A stretch of DNA of 64,000 nucleotides from GCA-020344555 sp964548955. GTDB taxonomy: Bacteria; Planctomycetota; Phycisphaerae; UBA1845. How positions within the stretch are numbered: position 1 is the first letter of the stretch; the number at the start of each line of letters is the position of its first letter. Positions 46,184 through 54,786 of this stretch are shown here, piece by piece. Position numbers and translations under genes: made by a program. The stretch covers positions 1 through 64,000 of the forward strand of contig CAZJTP010000002.1 in NCBI GenBank assembly GCA_964548955.1, in the 5' to 3' direction. Under the pieces are notes generated by a model, which did not search any database, had not been told where the DNA came from, and saw nothing but the letters and a program-made list of their open reading frames with translations.

Positions 46184-46703
46184 TAAGCCGTCAAGCGCTG
46201 GATTCGAGCGGTACACCAATGAGGTGTACGGCTGGGCTTACCGACTTCTGGGGCGTCACCACGACGCCCTGGATGTCGTTCAGGATGTCTTCCTCCGCTG
46301 GGATGCGCAGTGCGTCCGGCAGGCGCCGAAGCAGCCGCGGGGATGGCTTCGCCGCGTCACGCTGAACCGGGCGATTGATCTGCGTCGCCAACGGCACACA
46401 ACCCAAGAACTACAGGCTTTAGCCTGCGCGGAATTCGCTTCTCCCGCGGATAGCTATGGATCAGTGGAGGCGGAGGCCCGGATCGACCGGGAGGTCTTGC
46501 GTGATGATATTGCCGCCGCACTCGATCGTCTGTCCGATGTTCAGCGGAGCGTATTGGTGGCCAAGGTGTACGACGACATGACCTTCGCACAGATCGCAGG
46601 CGAACTGGGTCTTGCGATCTCGACGATCAAGACGCACTACCTTCGGGCCGTTAGAGCCGTGCGGGACCGGTTGCAGCGGCGCTGGACCAGGGAGGATTCA
46701 TGA
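46170..46703 (+). CDS. ECF-family RNA polymerase sigma factor
   Basis: Sigma-2 region: YRLLGRHHDALDVVQDVFLRWD; region 2.4 WLRRVTLNRAIDLRRQ; sigma-4 with HTH: LSDVQRSVLVAKVYDDMTFAQIAGELGLAISTIKTHYLRAVRAVRDRL. GAGGA (46156-46160) fits ATG 46170; GTG 46164 is too close. In the variable linker between regions 2 and 4 a family-A palindrome (46411-46432) is translated in frame (ELQALACAEF), without harming the domains. Overlaps the anti-sigma gene (ATGA). Confidence 0.9.
   Translation: MTAISKPSSAGFERYTNEVYGWAYRLLGRHHDALDVVQDVFLRWDAQCVRQAPKQPRGWLRRVTLNRAIDLRRQRHTTQELQALACAEFASPADSYGSVEAEARIDREVLRDDIAAALDRLSDVQRSVLVAKVYDDMTFAQIAGELGLAISTIKTHYLRAVRAVRDRLQRRWTREDS
46411..46432 (+). repeat. Family-A palindrome inside sigma-factor gene
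   Basis: ACAGGCTTTAGCCTGCGCGG within the coding linker, in frame. Confidence 0.75.
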
Positions 46704-47278
46704 TGACTTGCGAAGATTTCGAAATCTTGATGGCCGACGCTCTGGGCAACGAGCTATCCGATGCCGACCGCCCGGCGTTCGAGGCTCACCTAGCGGGATG
46801 CGAGAAGTGCCGTCGGGAATACGAGACGGCCTCCAGAGCCGTAGTGACCATGCGGGAGCTTCCCGGCCCCGAGCGGATCACCGTCCGGCGCGAGGGCAAT
46901 CGACTCGTGATTGAGGACAAACGGTCCGCAGCACGAGCCGCAGGCTTCAGCCTGCGCGAAGGTGAACCCGGTGCTCCGCTGTCGAGGTGGTTCGGATATC
47001 CGCGCGGGTTGAAATCCGCGGCACGCCGATTCGGCGGAGTTTTTCGCTACGCAGCCAGCATTCTGATCGCGTTTACCGCCGGGTATGCGCTGCATGCGGG
47101 ATTGATGTTGAGCGATATCGGTGGACCACCCGCTCCCATCGCCCAGGAGGGGTACGACCGCGCGCGCGTAGCACCGGCGAGCAATCTGCAGCAGGCCCTG
47201 GTCAATGCTCATGTTCGTAAACCGGCGCGTAGCGACCTGGCCAAGTGCCTGATCGCGATGGCTCATCCCAAGGACTGA
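46700..47278 (+). CDS. Anti-sigma factor with zinc-finger domain and one membrane helix
   Basis: zf-HC2 type N-terminus (TCEDFEILMADALGN; HLAGCEKCRREY with the HxxxCxxC zinc motif), a membrane helix (FRYAASILIAFTAGYALHAGL) and a short periplasmic tail. It would bind and hold the upstream sigma factor. An inverted pair of family-A palindromes (46933-47024) is embedded in frame in the linker, adding about 31 codons (AAGFSLREG...GLKSAARR). Starts at ATG 46700 or 46703. Confidence 0.85.
   Translation: MMTCEDFEILMADALGNELSDADRPAFEAHLAGCEKCRREYETASRAVVTMRELPGPERITVRREGNRLVIEDKRSAARAAGFSLREGEPGAPLSRWFGYPRGLKSAARRFGGVFRYAASILIAFTAGYALHAGLMLSDIGGPPAPIAQEGYDRARVAPASNLQQALVNAHVRKPARSDLAKCLIAMAHPKD
46933..47024. 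repeat. Family-A inverted pair inserted in frame in anti-sigma gene
   Basis: Left arm GAGCCGCAGGCTTCAGCCTG, right arm CGCGGGTTGAAATCCGCGG, 38 bases between arms. Same layout as 14903-14998 but inside a coding sequence. Confidence 0.8.
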
Positions 47279-47557
47279 TCAACGGCTGCACAGCCTCGCG
47301 GAGCATGTGTTGCTCGGAAGCCGCCGCAGCGATTGCGCTTCCATTTCGCCCGATTTCACCGGGGGAAGACTGGAAAAGGCGAATACCGTTCGCTTACAAT
47401 TAGAGCTGCGGGGTGGACTCAATCCGAAGCGGCGAAAGCCCGCCTTGCACCCCGCCGATAGCTTGTAGGGTGGTGTAACTTCGGGGGGTGCAACTTCGCC
47501 TGTGCCTGGGGTCCGTGCACGTGCACCGACAGAGCCAGGCAAGGGAGCGTTCAAGCC
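47279..47557. other. Intergenic region before the cytochrome operon
   Basis: No gene seen. TACAAT at 47395-47400 could be a -10 but lacks a -35. This must contain the operon promoter if the operon is not read from upstream. Confidence 0.4.
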
Positions 47558-49198
47558 GTGATCGAGTGCTCGAACTATTCCACCACACGAACGCCTTTAC
47601 ACCTGACAGGGGCTGCGCGTGGACGTCGCGCCCGATCCACCGCTTTGTTGGGTGCATTCGTTGCCGTGGTGTTGGTGGCCGCGTGGGGTACGCCGACGAC
47701 CCTGGCCGCCGATCGACTCATCTTTACGCAGATTCCCGCACAGGCCGCGGATGGGCGGATGGGTACACCGCTGGATTTTGGCGTCGAGCGGGACTTGCCG
47801 CCCGGCAGCCGGATTGCGGCGTTCGATCCGAATAGCTCCACCGGCAATGTCACGGTTCTGACATCAGGTTTTGTCACCGCCGGTCGGCCTGACCTCTCAT
47901 TCGACGGGAAGCGAATTCTGTTTGTTGGTAAACACCGAGCGGTTGATCCGTTCCACATGTGGGAGATGGACACGAACGGGGGCAATCCAAGGCGGATCAC
48001 GGACTGGTCGGGTAACATCCACCGGGCGATCTATCTCTCCACGATCTACACGATCGACGCGGACAAACCCGTCTATCAAATCGGTTTTCATGGCGATGCG
48101 GACGGCATACGTCGAAGCTCGTTGTATACCTGTCGGGTGGATGGCACGCGCATCAGGCGGATTACGTGTGATCCAAACGGCGTCAGCGATCCGTACCAGC
48201 TCAGCGACGGTCGGCTGCTTTTCAGCCGATGGTCAAGTGTCGACGTCGCAGCGGCTTTGCCCGGCGCCCGTGGAACGGACCTTATGACCGTCCATACCGA
48301 CGGCGCGGATGTATTCCCTTTCGCCGCGACACATGAGCCGCCGGCGGTCCGCTCGATGCCTTGTGAAACTCCGGACGGGTGGGTCGTCTATGTCGAATCG
48401 AAGGTGGGTAGTCCGGATTGCGGCGGGTCGTTAGTGGCTGTCGCCCGGACCCGAAGCTTACATTCAAGACACACTGTGGCCTCCGACACTGACGGATTCT
48501 ACCAAACGCCCTATGCAATGAAGGACGGCAAACTGCTGGTCTCTTATCGAGCCGAAACCGGCGGCTCCTACGGAATCTACGTGCTCGATCCGTCAACCGG
48601 GACCCGGATAGCAAAGGTGTTCGACGATCCAAAGTGGCACGAGGTCGATGCGCTTGTGGTTGGACCGCGGCGCATCCCCGACGGGCGTTCCAGTGTTGTC
48701 GACGAACGGATTGCCACCGGTCTTCTCTATTGCCTGGACGTCTATCTTTCCGATCGGGAACAGGGTAAGGCAATCACCCCTGGGCAGATCAAGCGGTTGC
48801 GAGTGTTCCGGGCCGATGCTGATGGTGAACAGGCTTCACACAGCGCTCCGGTGTACCGGGGAAACGGGCGGCACGGCGATATCATTCGAGACGAGTTACT
48901 TGGGGAGGTTCCGGTTGAAACCGACGGCTCGTTCTTCCTCGAAGTCCCCGCACGCACGCCGCTGCGCTTCGAAACGCTCGACGCTGAAGGCAACGTCCTG
49001 CAATCCATGCAAAGTTGGATTTGGGTAATGCCCAGCGGGCGGCGCGGATGCATCGGTTGCCATGAGGATCGGGAGCTGACACCACCGAACAGGCACGTGT
49101 CGGCGTTGCGGACACATCCGAGGAAAGTCGGCGTCGCTGCTCGCCCGCACTCGCCGTTTGGAGCCGGACCCTCGAGAGTGCCAGGGGGACAAGAATGA
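47558..49198 (+). CDS. HzsA-related beta-propeller protein with one c-type heme
   Basis: A signal-like segment (TALLGAFVAVVLVAAWG) precedes a TolB/WD40-like propeller (FDGKRILFVGK, LSDGRLLFSRW). The C-terminal part resembles the middle domain of hydrazine synthase alpha: IRDELLGEVPVETDGSFFLEVPARTPLRFETLD, then RRGCIGCHE with CxxCH at 498-502. It lacks the C-terminal bis-His heme domain of true HzsA. Such HzsA-related proteins occur in many non-anammox planctomycetes. Start GTG 47558 has GGGAG about 12 bases upstream. Overlaps the next gene (ATGA). Confidence 0.8.
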   Translation: MIECSNYSTTRTPLHLTGAARGRRARSTALLGAFVAVVLVAAWGTPTTLAADRLIFTQIPAQAADGRMGTPLDFGVERDLPPGSRIAAFDPNSSTGNVTVLTSGFVTAGRPDLSFDGKRILFVGKHRAVDPFHMWEMDTNGGNPRRITDWSGNIHRAIYLSTIYTIDADKPVYQIGFHGDADGIRRSSLYTCRVDGTRIRRITCDPNGVSDPYQLSDGRLLFSRWSSVDVAAALPGARGTDLMTVHTDGADVFPFAATHEPPAVRSMPCETPDGWVVYVESKVGSPDCGGSLVAVARTRSLHSRHTVASDTDGFYQTPYAMKDGKLLVSYRAETGGSYGIYVLDPSTGTRIAKVFDDPKWHEVDALVVGPRRIPDGRSSVVDERIATGLLYCLDVYLSDREQGKAITPGQIKRLRVFRADADGEQASHSAPVYRGNGRHGDIIRDELLGEVPVETDGSFFLEVPARTPLRFETLDAEGNVLQSMQSWIWVMPSGRRGCIGCHEDRELTPPNRHVSALRTHPRKVGVAARPHSPFGAGPSRVPGGQE

Positions 49199-51591
49199 TA
49201 AAGTCCGTTGCTTCCGGATTCGCGGTTATCATGGGCTTGATGTTCGGCTGTAGTACTGGTCGGGCCGAAGAGTCTGGATTCCCTGTCTACGTCGGTCGAA
49301 GCGTGTGCCTTCAGTGCCATGCGACGGGGCAGAATGTGAAGCCGTGTACGCTGGGTCCGAACCCAAAACATCATGACGCCTTTGCGGTGCTCGCCAAGCC
49401 GGAAGCACTTGAGATCGCAGCTATCTCCGGCATTGCCGAACAGCCGCATGACAGCCGTATCTGCCTGAGGTGCCACGCGGCTTCCGCCGATGTCGGGCGT
49501 CGATGGACCGCCGACACGTTCAAGATCGAGGACGGCGTACAGTGTGAATCATGCCACGATGCCGGCAGCTTTCACGTGCGAGCCATTCGCTCTGCCGAGC
49601 ACGGTCCGACCGCCGAGGCCGTTGCGATGATCACGGCCAGGAATCCAGAGGGCTGCACACCCTGCCACATGGACAAACCCTCCCATCGTGAGGTGCTCAT
49701 AAACGGCTTCAGACGGGCACCGGCGGATTCGCTTTACAAAACCCCGGTGAATCTCGTCACATCTCACAGCGGTGATCGGCTCTACGTGGTCTGTGAGCAG
49801 AGCAACAGTCTGATTGTCGTCGACGTCAAGACCCGGTGTGTGCTGGATGAAATCACCGTCGGCCAGCGCCCGCAGAGCGTGGCCGTCAGCCCCGATGGTC
49901 GAAGGCTCTACGTAACGAATCGCATGAGCGACACGTTAACCGTTGTTGACACGGCATCGCAGAAGGTGCTCAACGAGGTGGCCGTGGGCAACGAGCCGCA
50001 CGGGGTGCTTACTGATCCGACGGGAACGCACATCTATGTAGCCAACACCGGGCGGGATTCAATCTGTGTCATAGACGCCCACCGGCTTGAAGAGACGAAG
50101 CGGCTGACGGCAGGCGATGGACCCTGGTCGCTGGCGTTGAGCCAGGACGGCCGGTCGGCCTACGCGACCAGTGTCCGACCCTACCTGGGGCGATTCCGCG
50201 ATCCGCCTCGTTCGGAGATTACGATATTGGATGTCGAACGGGGCGTCGTGACGAGCCGCCCGATCGCGGATGGGGCCAATATGTTGCAGGGAATCGCCTT
50301 CGCTGCCGGGCGCAACATCGCGCTATTCACAATGATGCGCACGAAAAGCCTCTTGCCGATCACGCGGATTGCCCAGGGGTGGACGATCACTAATGGGCTC
50401 GGTGTGGTCTGGCCCGACGGGCGCGTTGATCAGGTTCTGCTGGACGAGCCGTGCTCGTACTTCCCCGATCCGTGGGACGTGGCTGTAAGCCCCGATGGCC
50501 GATATGCCTTGGTCACCAGCGGCGGTGCCGATCAGGTCGCCGTGGTCGACGTGCCTGGGCTATTGACCTTGATTACCGGCGCGACGGACCAAGAGCGACG
50601 AGACGTCCTTCCCAACCACCTGGGTATGAGCAGCCGGTTTGTGGTCAAGCGAATCGCCGTCGGGAGCAATCCTCGCGGCGTCGTGTTCTCACCGGACGGA
50701 CGGTTCGCGTATGTGGTCAATGCGCTGGACGACTCCATCAGCGTGATCGACACGACGGACTTCATCGTCTCAGGCGAGATCAAACTCGACGGACCTGAGG
50801 AGGTGACCGAAATCCGGTACGGTGCCAAGCTGTTCCACAGCGCGGATATCACGTTCGGCCGGCAGTTTTCCTGCCGTAGCTGTCACCCCGATGGACATAT
50901 CAACGGGCTGCCACTCGATATAGAAGCGGACGGGATCGGCGTTCACCCGGTCGACAACCGCACGCTTCGCGGGATTGTGGACACGGGGCCGTTCAAGTGG
51001 GAAGGGACGAATCCGTCACTGCACCGCCAGTGCGGGGCGAGGCTTGCGGTGTTCTTCACTCGCATAGCGCCATACAAACCCGACGAGTTAAATGCCCTCG
51101 TGCGATACATGTGCACGATCGAGCGACCGCGCAATCCCTATCGCAGTCCCGAGGGATTGACTCTGGCCCAGCGCCGCGGCAAGGCGATCTTCGATCGCAA
51201 GTTCGCAAACGACGGCACACCGCTTACGCCACAGCAGCGCTGTGTTCCCTGTCATGGCTATGCGTATCAATCGTCCAAGCTTTCGGCGCCTCTTAGGAAC
51301 ACGATGTGGTTCGACGAGCCGCTCGAATCCGAGGTGGACGATCTCTTCGACACTGAATCGTTCGGCGAACTCGGCGTCTATTATTATGTCGAGATCAATG
51401 CACCGTCCAACGTCTTCGATATTCCGCACCTGACTAACATTTACAACAGCGCGCCCTACCTGCACAACGGTTCCGCCAACACGCTCGAGGAGATATGGAC
51501 GCGGTTCAGCGTCACGGATGATCACGGCAAGACACTCGATCTGACCAGAGGACAGCTCAACGATCTAATCGCCTACCTTAAAGCCCTGTGA
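49195..51591 (+). CDS. Tetraheme / YVTN beta-propeller / diheme cytochrome fusion, lipoprotein
   Basis: Lipobox-like GLMFGC at residue 19. Four CxxCH motifs at 38, 90, 117 and 154 (CLQCH, CLRCH, CESCH, CTPCH) form a tetraheme head. A seven-bladed YVTN-type propeller follows (VAVSPDGRRLYVTNR, THIYVANTGRDSICVID, VVFSPDGRFAYVVNALDDSISVID). A diheme cytochrome-peroxidase/MauG-like domain closes it: CRSCH at 560 and CVPCH at 683, with PHLTNIYNSAPYLHNG. Periplasmic electron-transfer or redox enzyme; substrate unknown. Translationally coupled on both sides. Confidence 0.85.
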   Translation: MIKSVASGFAVIMGLMFGCSTGRAEESGFPVYVGRSVCLQCHATGQNVKPCTLGPNPKHHDAFAVLAKPEALEIAAISGIAEQPHDSRICLRCHAASADVGRRWTADTFKIEDGVQCESCHDAGSFHVRAIRSAEHGPTAEAVAMITARNPEGCTPCHMDKPSHREVLINGFRRAPADSLYKTPVNLVTSHSGDRLYVVCEQSNSLIVVDVKTRCVLDEITVGQRPQSVAVSPDGRRLYVTNRMSDTLTVVDTASQKVLNEVAVGNEPHGVLTDPTGTHIYVANTGRDSICVIDAHRLEETKRLTAGDGPWSLALSQDGRSAYATSVRPYLGRFRDPPRSEITILDVERGVVTSRPIADGANMLQGIAFAAGRNIALFTMMRTKSLLPITRIAQGWTITNGLGVVWPDGRVDQVLLDEPCSYFPDPWDVAVSPDGRYALVTSGGADQVAVVDVPGLLTLITGATDQERRDVLPNHLGMSSRFVVKRIAVGSNPRGVVFSPDGRFAYVVNALDDSISVIDTTDFIVSGEIKLDGPEEVTEIRYGAKLFHSADITFGRQFSCRSCHPDGHINGLPLDIEADGIGVHPVDNRTLRGIVDTGPFKWEGTNPSLHRQCGARLAVFFTRIAPYKPDELNALVRYMCTIERPRNPYRSPEGLTLAQRRGKAIFDRKFANDGTPLTPQQRCVPCHGYAYQSSKLSAPLRNTMWFDEPLESEVDDLFDTESFGELGVYYYVEINAPSNVFDIPHLTNIYNSAPYLHNGSANTLEEIWTRFSVTDDHGKTLDLTRGQLNDLIAYLKAL

Positions 51592-53882
51592 GGCACCGCG
51601 CCATGCCACGAGTTTGCCACACCATCAATGCAGTCGTCGTCATATGCTTCGCCATCGTCGTCGCCTCGGTCCGGCCCATCGCCGCGATGGGTCAGGCACC
51701 GGCCGAATCACCGCTCGTATACCATGTGTGGGAGAGCTTCACCACACGGGACGGACTCCCCCACAACAGCATCCGCGCAATCCGAATCGCCGACGATCAC
51801 GTCTGGGTCGGGACCGAAGGCGGCCTGGCGCTCTACGACGGCGGGACCTGGAAAAGCTGGACGACAGATGAGGGACTCGGCTCACCAGTAGTCACCGCGA
51901 TCGATGTGGACGCCCGGACGGACGAGGTCTGGATCGGAACGTGGGGTGGCGGGCTGGTCCGCTTCAGCGCGGGGCGGTTCGACCGGTTCAATCAGATGAA
52001 CAGTGGTCTTGCCGGTGATCTTGTCCTGGCCGTGCGCGTCGCGGGAGGGCGAGTCTGGACAGCCACGAGCGCCGGGATCAGTTCCTTCGATTCGGTCAAC
52101 GACACATGGGAGCTGCATTTCCCACGACGAGCGAACACACCGGAGATGGCCGTCACCAGCTTGACCGTGGCGGACGGCTCCCTGTACGCCGCCGGCTGGG
52201 GCGGCGAGGTGCAACGGTTTGACCTGGATCACGGCGACTGGAGTCTCGTTGACGGACTTGAACGGGGGCAACCGGCAAGTCCTGCGGGCGTGCGGTATTC
52301 TCACGGGGGGGCACTTGGGATCACAAGCATCGGACGATCTTTGTGGCTGCTTGAGCATGAGCGGTTGTGTCGCCGGTATGGCACGCTTGGATGGGAAGCC
52401 CACAGCATCAGCCCCGATCCCGAGGCCGGTGGTTTTATTCGTTGCCTGGCCGCCCACAGCGAGACCGAAGCATGGGTCGGGACGAACAATGGACTGCGCG
52501 CATTGGTGGATTGGCCCACCAATACCTGGCTGACATACCGGCGTTGCAAGGATCTTGATATAAGCCTGATCACGATGAGCCGGCAGGGACGGACCATAGC
52601 GGCGCAAATCGTCAGGTCCACAATTCCGGACAATCGAATCCGGTGTGTCACGTTCGGTCAGGACGACGTCTGGGTTGGTACCGTCAATGGCCTGGCACGT
52701 GGTTCAGGTCCAAAGCGCTGGAGCGATCTTCCAGTCTGCGCGGACAGCACGAAGACGACATGTCCGCAACCGGAGGCCGTTGTCTCAGTCGCGCACACGG
52801 CTGATGCCGGTCCGGCTGTGCCAGGGGCCGTCACGATTGCGGTGCTCGGGCCGGTCGTCAGGTCGATCGTCTTGCCCAAAGAGCATCAACACAAACTCAC
52901 CACCGTGGGCCGGGCGGACCCGTTGGCCGTCCAGCTCGCCGTGCACGAAGCCAACGCCCACGGCGGATATCGCGGACACGTGCCTTTCCTTCTGGCAGCG
53001 GGTGCGGCTGAATACGAGCGCTATGGATGGGTCACGCCGGAGGACGATTTCGCTCGGTTTCTTCACCGTGATGGGGCACTGGGAATCGTGGCGTATGTGG
53101 GACCTGGTCAGGTCATCAGAAACGCAGTGGCCTCTCGAACCGAAGTTCCGGTTGTCAATTCCTCCGATTCACCCCCTGACGGGGATGAAGAGGCCAACCC
53201 TTGGATCTTTCGTTGCCCGGGGGATGATCCACGGCAGCACGCCCGAATGGTGAAATACATCGTCAAGAACCTCGGGCATACCCGTTTTGCCGTGCTCCGT
53301 GCGCCGGATCCGATGGCAAGGAGACATCTGAACCTGTGGGCCCGGTATGCTAGGGATCACGTTCTAACAAGTGATAGGGCGGTTGCCGAGATCGACTACG
53401 ATCCCGGCGCCGATCATCTGGATGAAGCGTTGCGGAAGGTGGCGTCGTGTGATGCCCAGGTCGTGCTAAGCTGGTATGATGAGGCCGTGTCGGCGTCTGT
53501 GCTGCGGCGGATGCGCGAGTTGGGCATGACGCAGCTTTTTGTCGGCAGCGAGCAGGTAGTAACCGATGAGTTTCTCAAGCTCGCGGGTCCCAATCCCGGA
53601 CCTGTGTTAGCGCCCTATTCATGTCCGCACCGCAGGGCCCGCGAGGCGCTCGCTCGCTTTGCCAAGCGTTATACAGCTCAGTATTCCTCTCCCAGGATGA
53701 AGCGCGAACCCACGATCGATGCGTACCTCGCTTACCACGCCACTTGCCACTTGCTGCAGGCAGTCGATCTCGCCGGGCCCAACCGCGACGCCGTCCGGCG
53801 GATGCTTGTCAAGATGGGCGACGCTCGGCTGGCGGTGCTGAAACACGGTCAGTGGGAAACGGTGACTCTACCTCATCGGTAA
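51588..53882 (+). CDS. Two-component-type propeller (Reg_prop) fused to periplasmic ligand-binding domain
   Basis: A signal peptide, then repeated Reg_prop-like blades (SIRAIRIADDHVWVGTEGGLALYDGGTWKSW; VWIGTWGGGLVRF; VWTATSAGISSF). From about residue 400 a Leu/Ile/Val-type periplasmic-binding domain (Peripla_BP_6) follows: DPLAVQLAVHEANAHGGYRG, GIVAYVGPGQVIRNAV, QVVLSWYDEAVSASVLRRM. No kinase or membrane helix follows, so it is a secreted sensor or binding protein. GTG 51588 overlaps the upstream stop (GTGA). Confidence 0.8.
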   Translation: MRHRAMPRVCHTINAVVVICFAIVVASVRPIAAMGQAPAESPLVYHVWESFTTRDGLPHNSIRAIRIADDHVWVGTEGGLALYDGGTWKSWTTDEGLGSPVVTAIDVDARTDEVWIGTWGGGLVRFSAGRFDRFNQMNSGLAGDLVLAVRVAGGRVWTATSAGISSFDSVNDTWELHFPRRANTPEMAVTSLTVADGSLYAAGWGGEVQRFDLDHGDWSLVDGLERGQPASPAGVRYSHGGALGITSIGRSLWLLEHERLCRRYGTLGWEAHSISPDPEAGGFIRCLAAHSETEAWVGTNNGLRALVDWPTNTWLTYRRCKDLDISLITMSRQGRTIAAQIVRSTIPDNRIRCVTFGQDDVWVGTVNGLARGSGPKRWSDLPVCADSTKTTCPQPEAVVSVAHTADAGPAVPGAVTIAVLGPVVRSIVLPKEHQHKLTTVGRADPLAVQLAVHEANAHGGYRGHVPFLLAAGAAEYERYGWVTPEDDFARFLHRDGALGIVAYVGPGQVIRNAVASRTEVPVVNSSDSPPDGDEEANPWIFRCPGDDPRQHARMVKYIVKNLGHTRFAVLRAPDPMARRHLNLWARYARDHVLTSDRAVAEIDYDPGADHLDEALRKVASCDAQVVLSWYDEAVSASVLRRMRELGMTQLFVGSEQVVTDEFLKLAGPNPGPVLAPYSCPHRRAREALARFAKRYTAQYSSPRMKREPTIDAYLAYHATCHLLQAVDLAGPNRDAVRRMLVKMGDARLAVLKHGQWETVTLPHR

Positions 53883-54138
53883 TTGCGTTTTTGCCGACCG
53901 GACTGCGCATTTCTATACGTGCCGACATCTTCCGGTCAACGCGGACGTTCCAGATGGATTATTGATCAGTGGAGCGACACCGTTCATGTCGGGACGAGTT
54001 CGCACCGACTCGCGCCCCGTTGCCAGGATTCGGAGCTAGTTATACACTTTCGCTGGAGAGGTCTGTCGTGGAATGCTGCGGTCGACATGCAAAGTTCACG
54101 GCAGTTCACAGGGTGATCTAGCTGATCGGAGGTGAATC
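53883..54138. other. Intergenic region before the MarR gene
   Basis: No gene seen. Contains the promoter candidate listed at 54020-54048 and a GGAGGTG ribosome-binding site just before the MarR gene. Confidence 0.5.
54020..54048 (+). promoter_or_regulatory. Possible promoter of MarR-type gene
   Basis: TTGCCA (54020-54025), 17 bases, TACACT (54043-54048). Five of six and four of six consensus positions match. Confidence 0.4.
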
Positions 54139-54717
54139 ATGACTGCAAAGCCCCCACTCACCACCAAAACGGTGGACGGTGTGCTCAAGGCGTTGTTGGT
54201 GCTGTCGCGCACCGTCGACCATGTGCTCGAGACCTGCGCGGTCGAGTCGGTCGTGAAACAGCCTCTCTCCGCGTCAAAGGTGCAGGTTCTTCGGCTACTT
54301 GGTCATTGCGGGGGGCAGACGTCCACGCAAGTTGCCCGTTTCCTCGGCGTGAGCAAGCCAGCGGTTACACAGCTCATGGACTCAATGGTGCGTGCCAAAC
54401 TGGTAGTCCGGCGAACCGGCAGGACTGACCGCCGGGAGACCAGCCTAGAACTGAGCAAGAAGGGCCGGGACCTCCATCGCGCCGTGCGCCGATCGCAACA
54501 ACACTATATCCGCAACACGTTGAGGCAGGCATGCGGCGTGGACGCCGGTCAATGGGTTGACATGCTCCACGGCATGGCCGCGGGACTTGTTCAGGCCAAC
54601 CAGGCGTTCGAGAACTTCTGCGCCCAGTGCGGCGCACACGCGGACGGAACCTGCGTACTCGGAGGTGGCGAGGCCAATTGCCTCTTCCTCCAGCAAGCCG
54701 ACAGAAGCAGGGAATGA
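54139..54717 (+). CDS. MarR-family transcriptional regulator with cysteine-rich tail
   Basis: Winged helix of MarR type: SKVQVLRLLGHCGGQTSTQVARFLGVSKPAVTQLMDSMVRAKLV followed by the wing VVRRTGRTDRRETSLELSKKG. The C-terminal end carries a cysteine cluster (CAQCGAHADGTC...ANC) that could bind zinc or an iron-sulfur group or sense redox. RBS GGAGGTG upstream of ATG 54139. It converges on the cytochrome/formate dehydrogenase operon and may control it. Confidence 0.82.
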   Translation: MTAKPPLTTKTVDGVLKALLVLSRTVDHVLETCAVESVVKQPLSASKVQVLRLLGHCGGQTSTQVARFLGVSKPAVTQLMDSMVRAKLVVRRTGRTDRRETSLELSKKGRDLHRAVRRSQQHYIRNTLRQACGVDAGQWVDMLHGMAAGLVQANQAFENFCAQCGAHADGTCVLGGGEANCLFLQQADRSRE

Positions 54718-54786
54718 TCCAACCGATAACAACCTGCACACACCAACGTTGGACCGCGACACGACGCCCGGTTGGCCAGCCACAGA

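Noticed and set aside
45086..46219. Long minus-strand open frame of 377 codons
   Set aside because: Antisense to the lipoprotein gene that has a strong ribosome-binding site and a signal peptide; no motif in the antisense frame.
47558..51591. Hydrazine synthase of an anammox bacterium
   Set aside because: Only one HzsA-like middle domain is present, the bis-His heme domain is missing, and no hydrazine dehydrogenase or nitrite reductase is near. HzsA-related proteins are common outside anammox.
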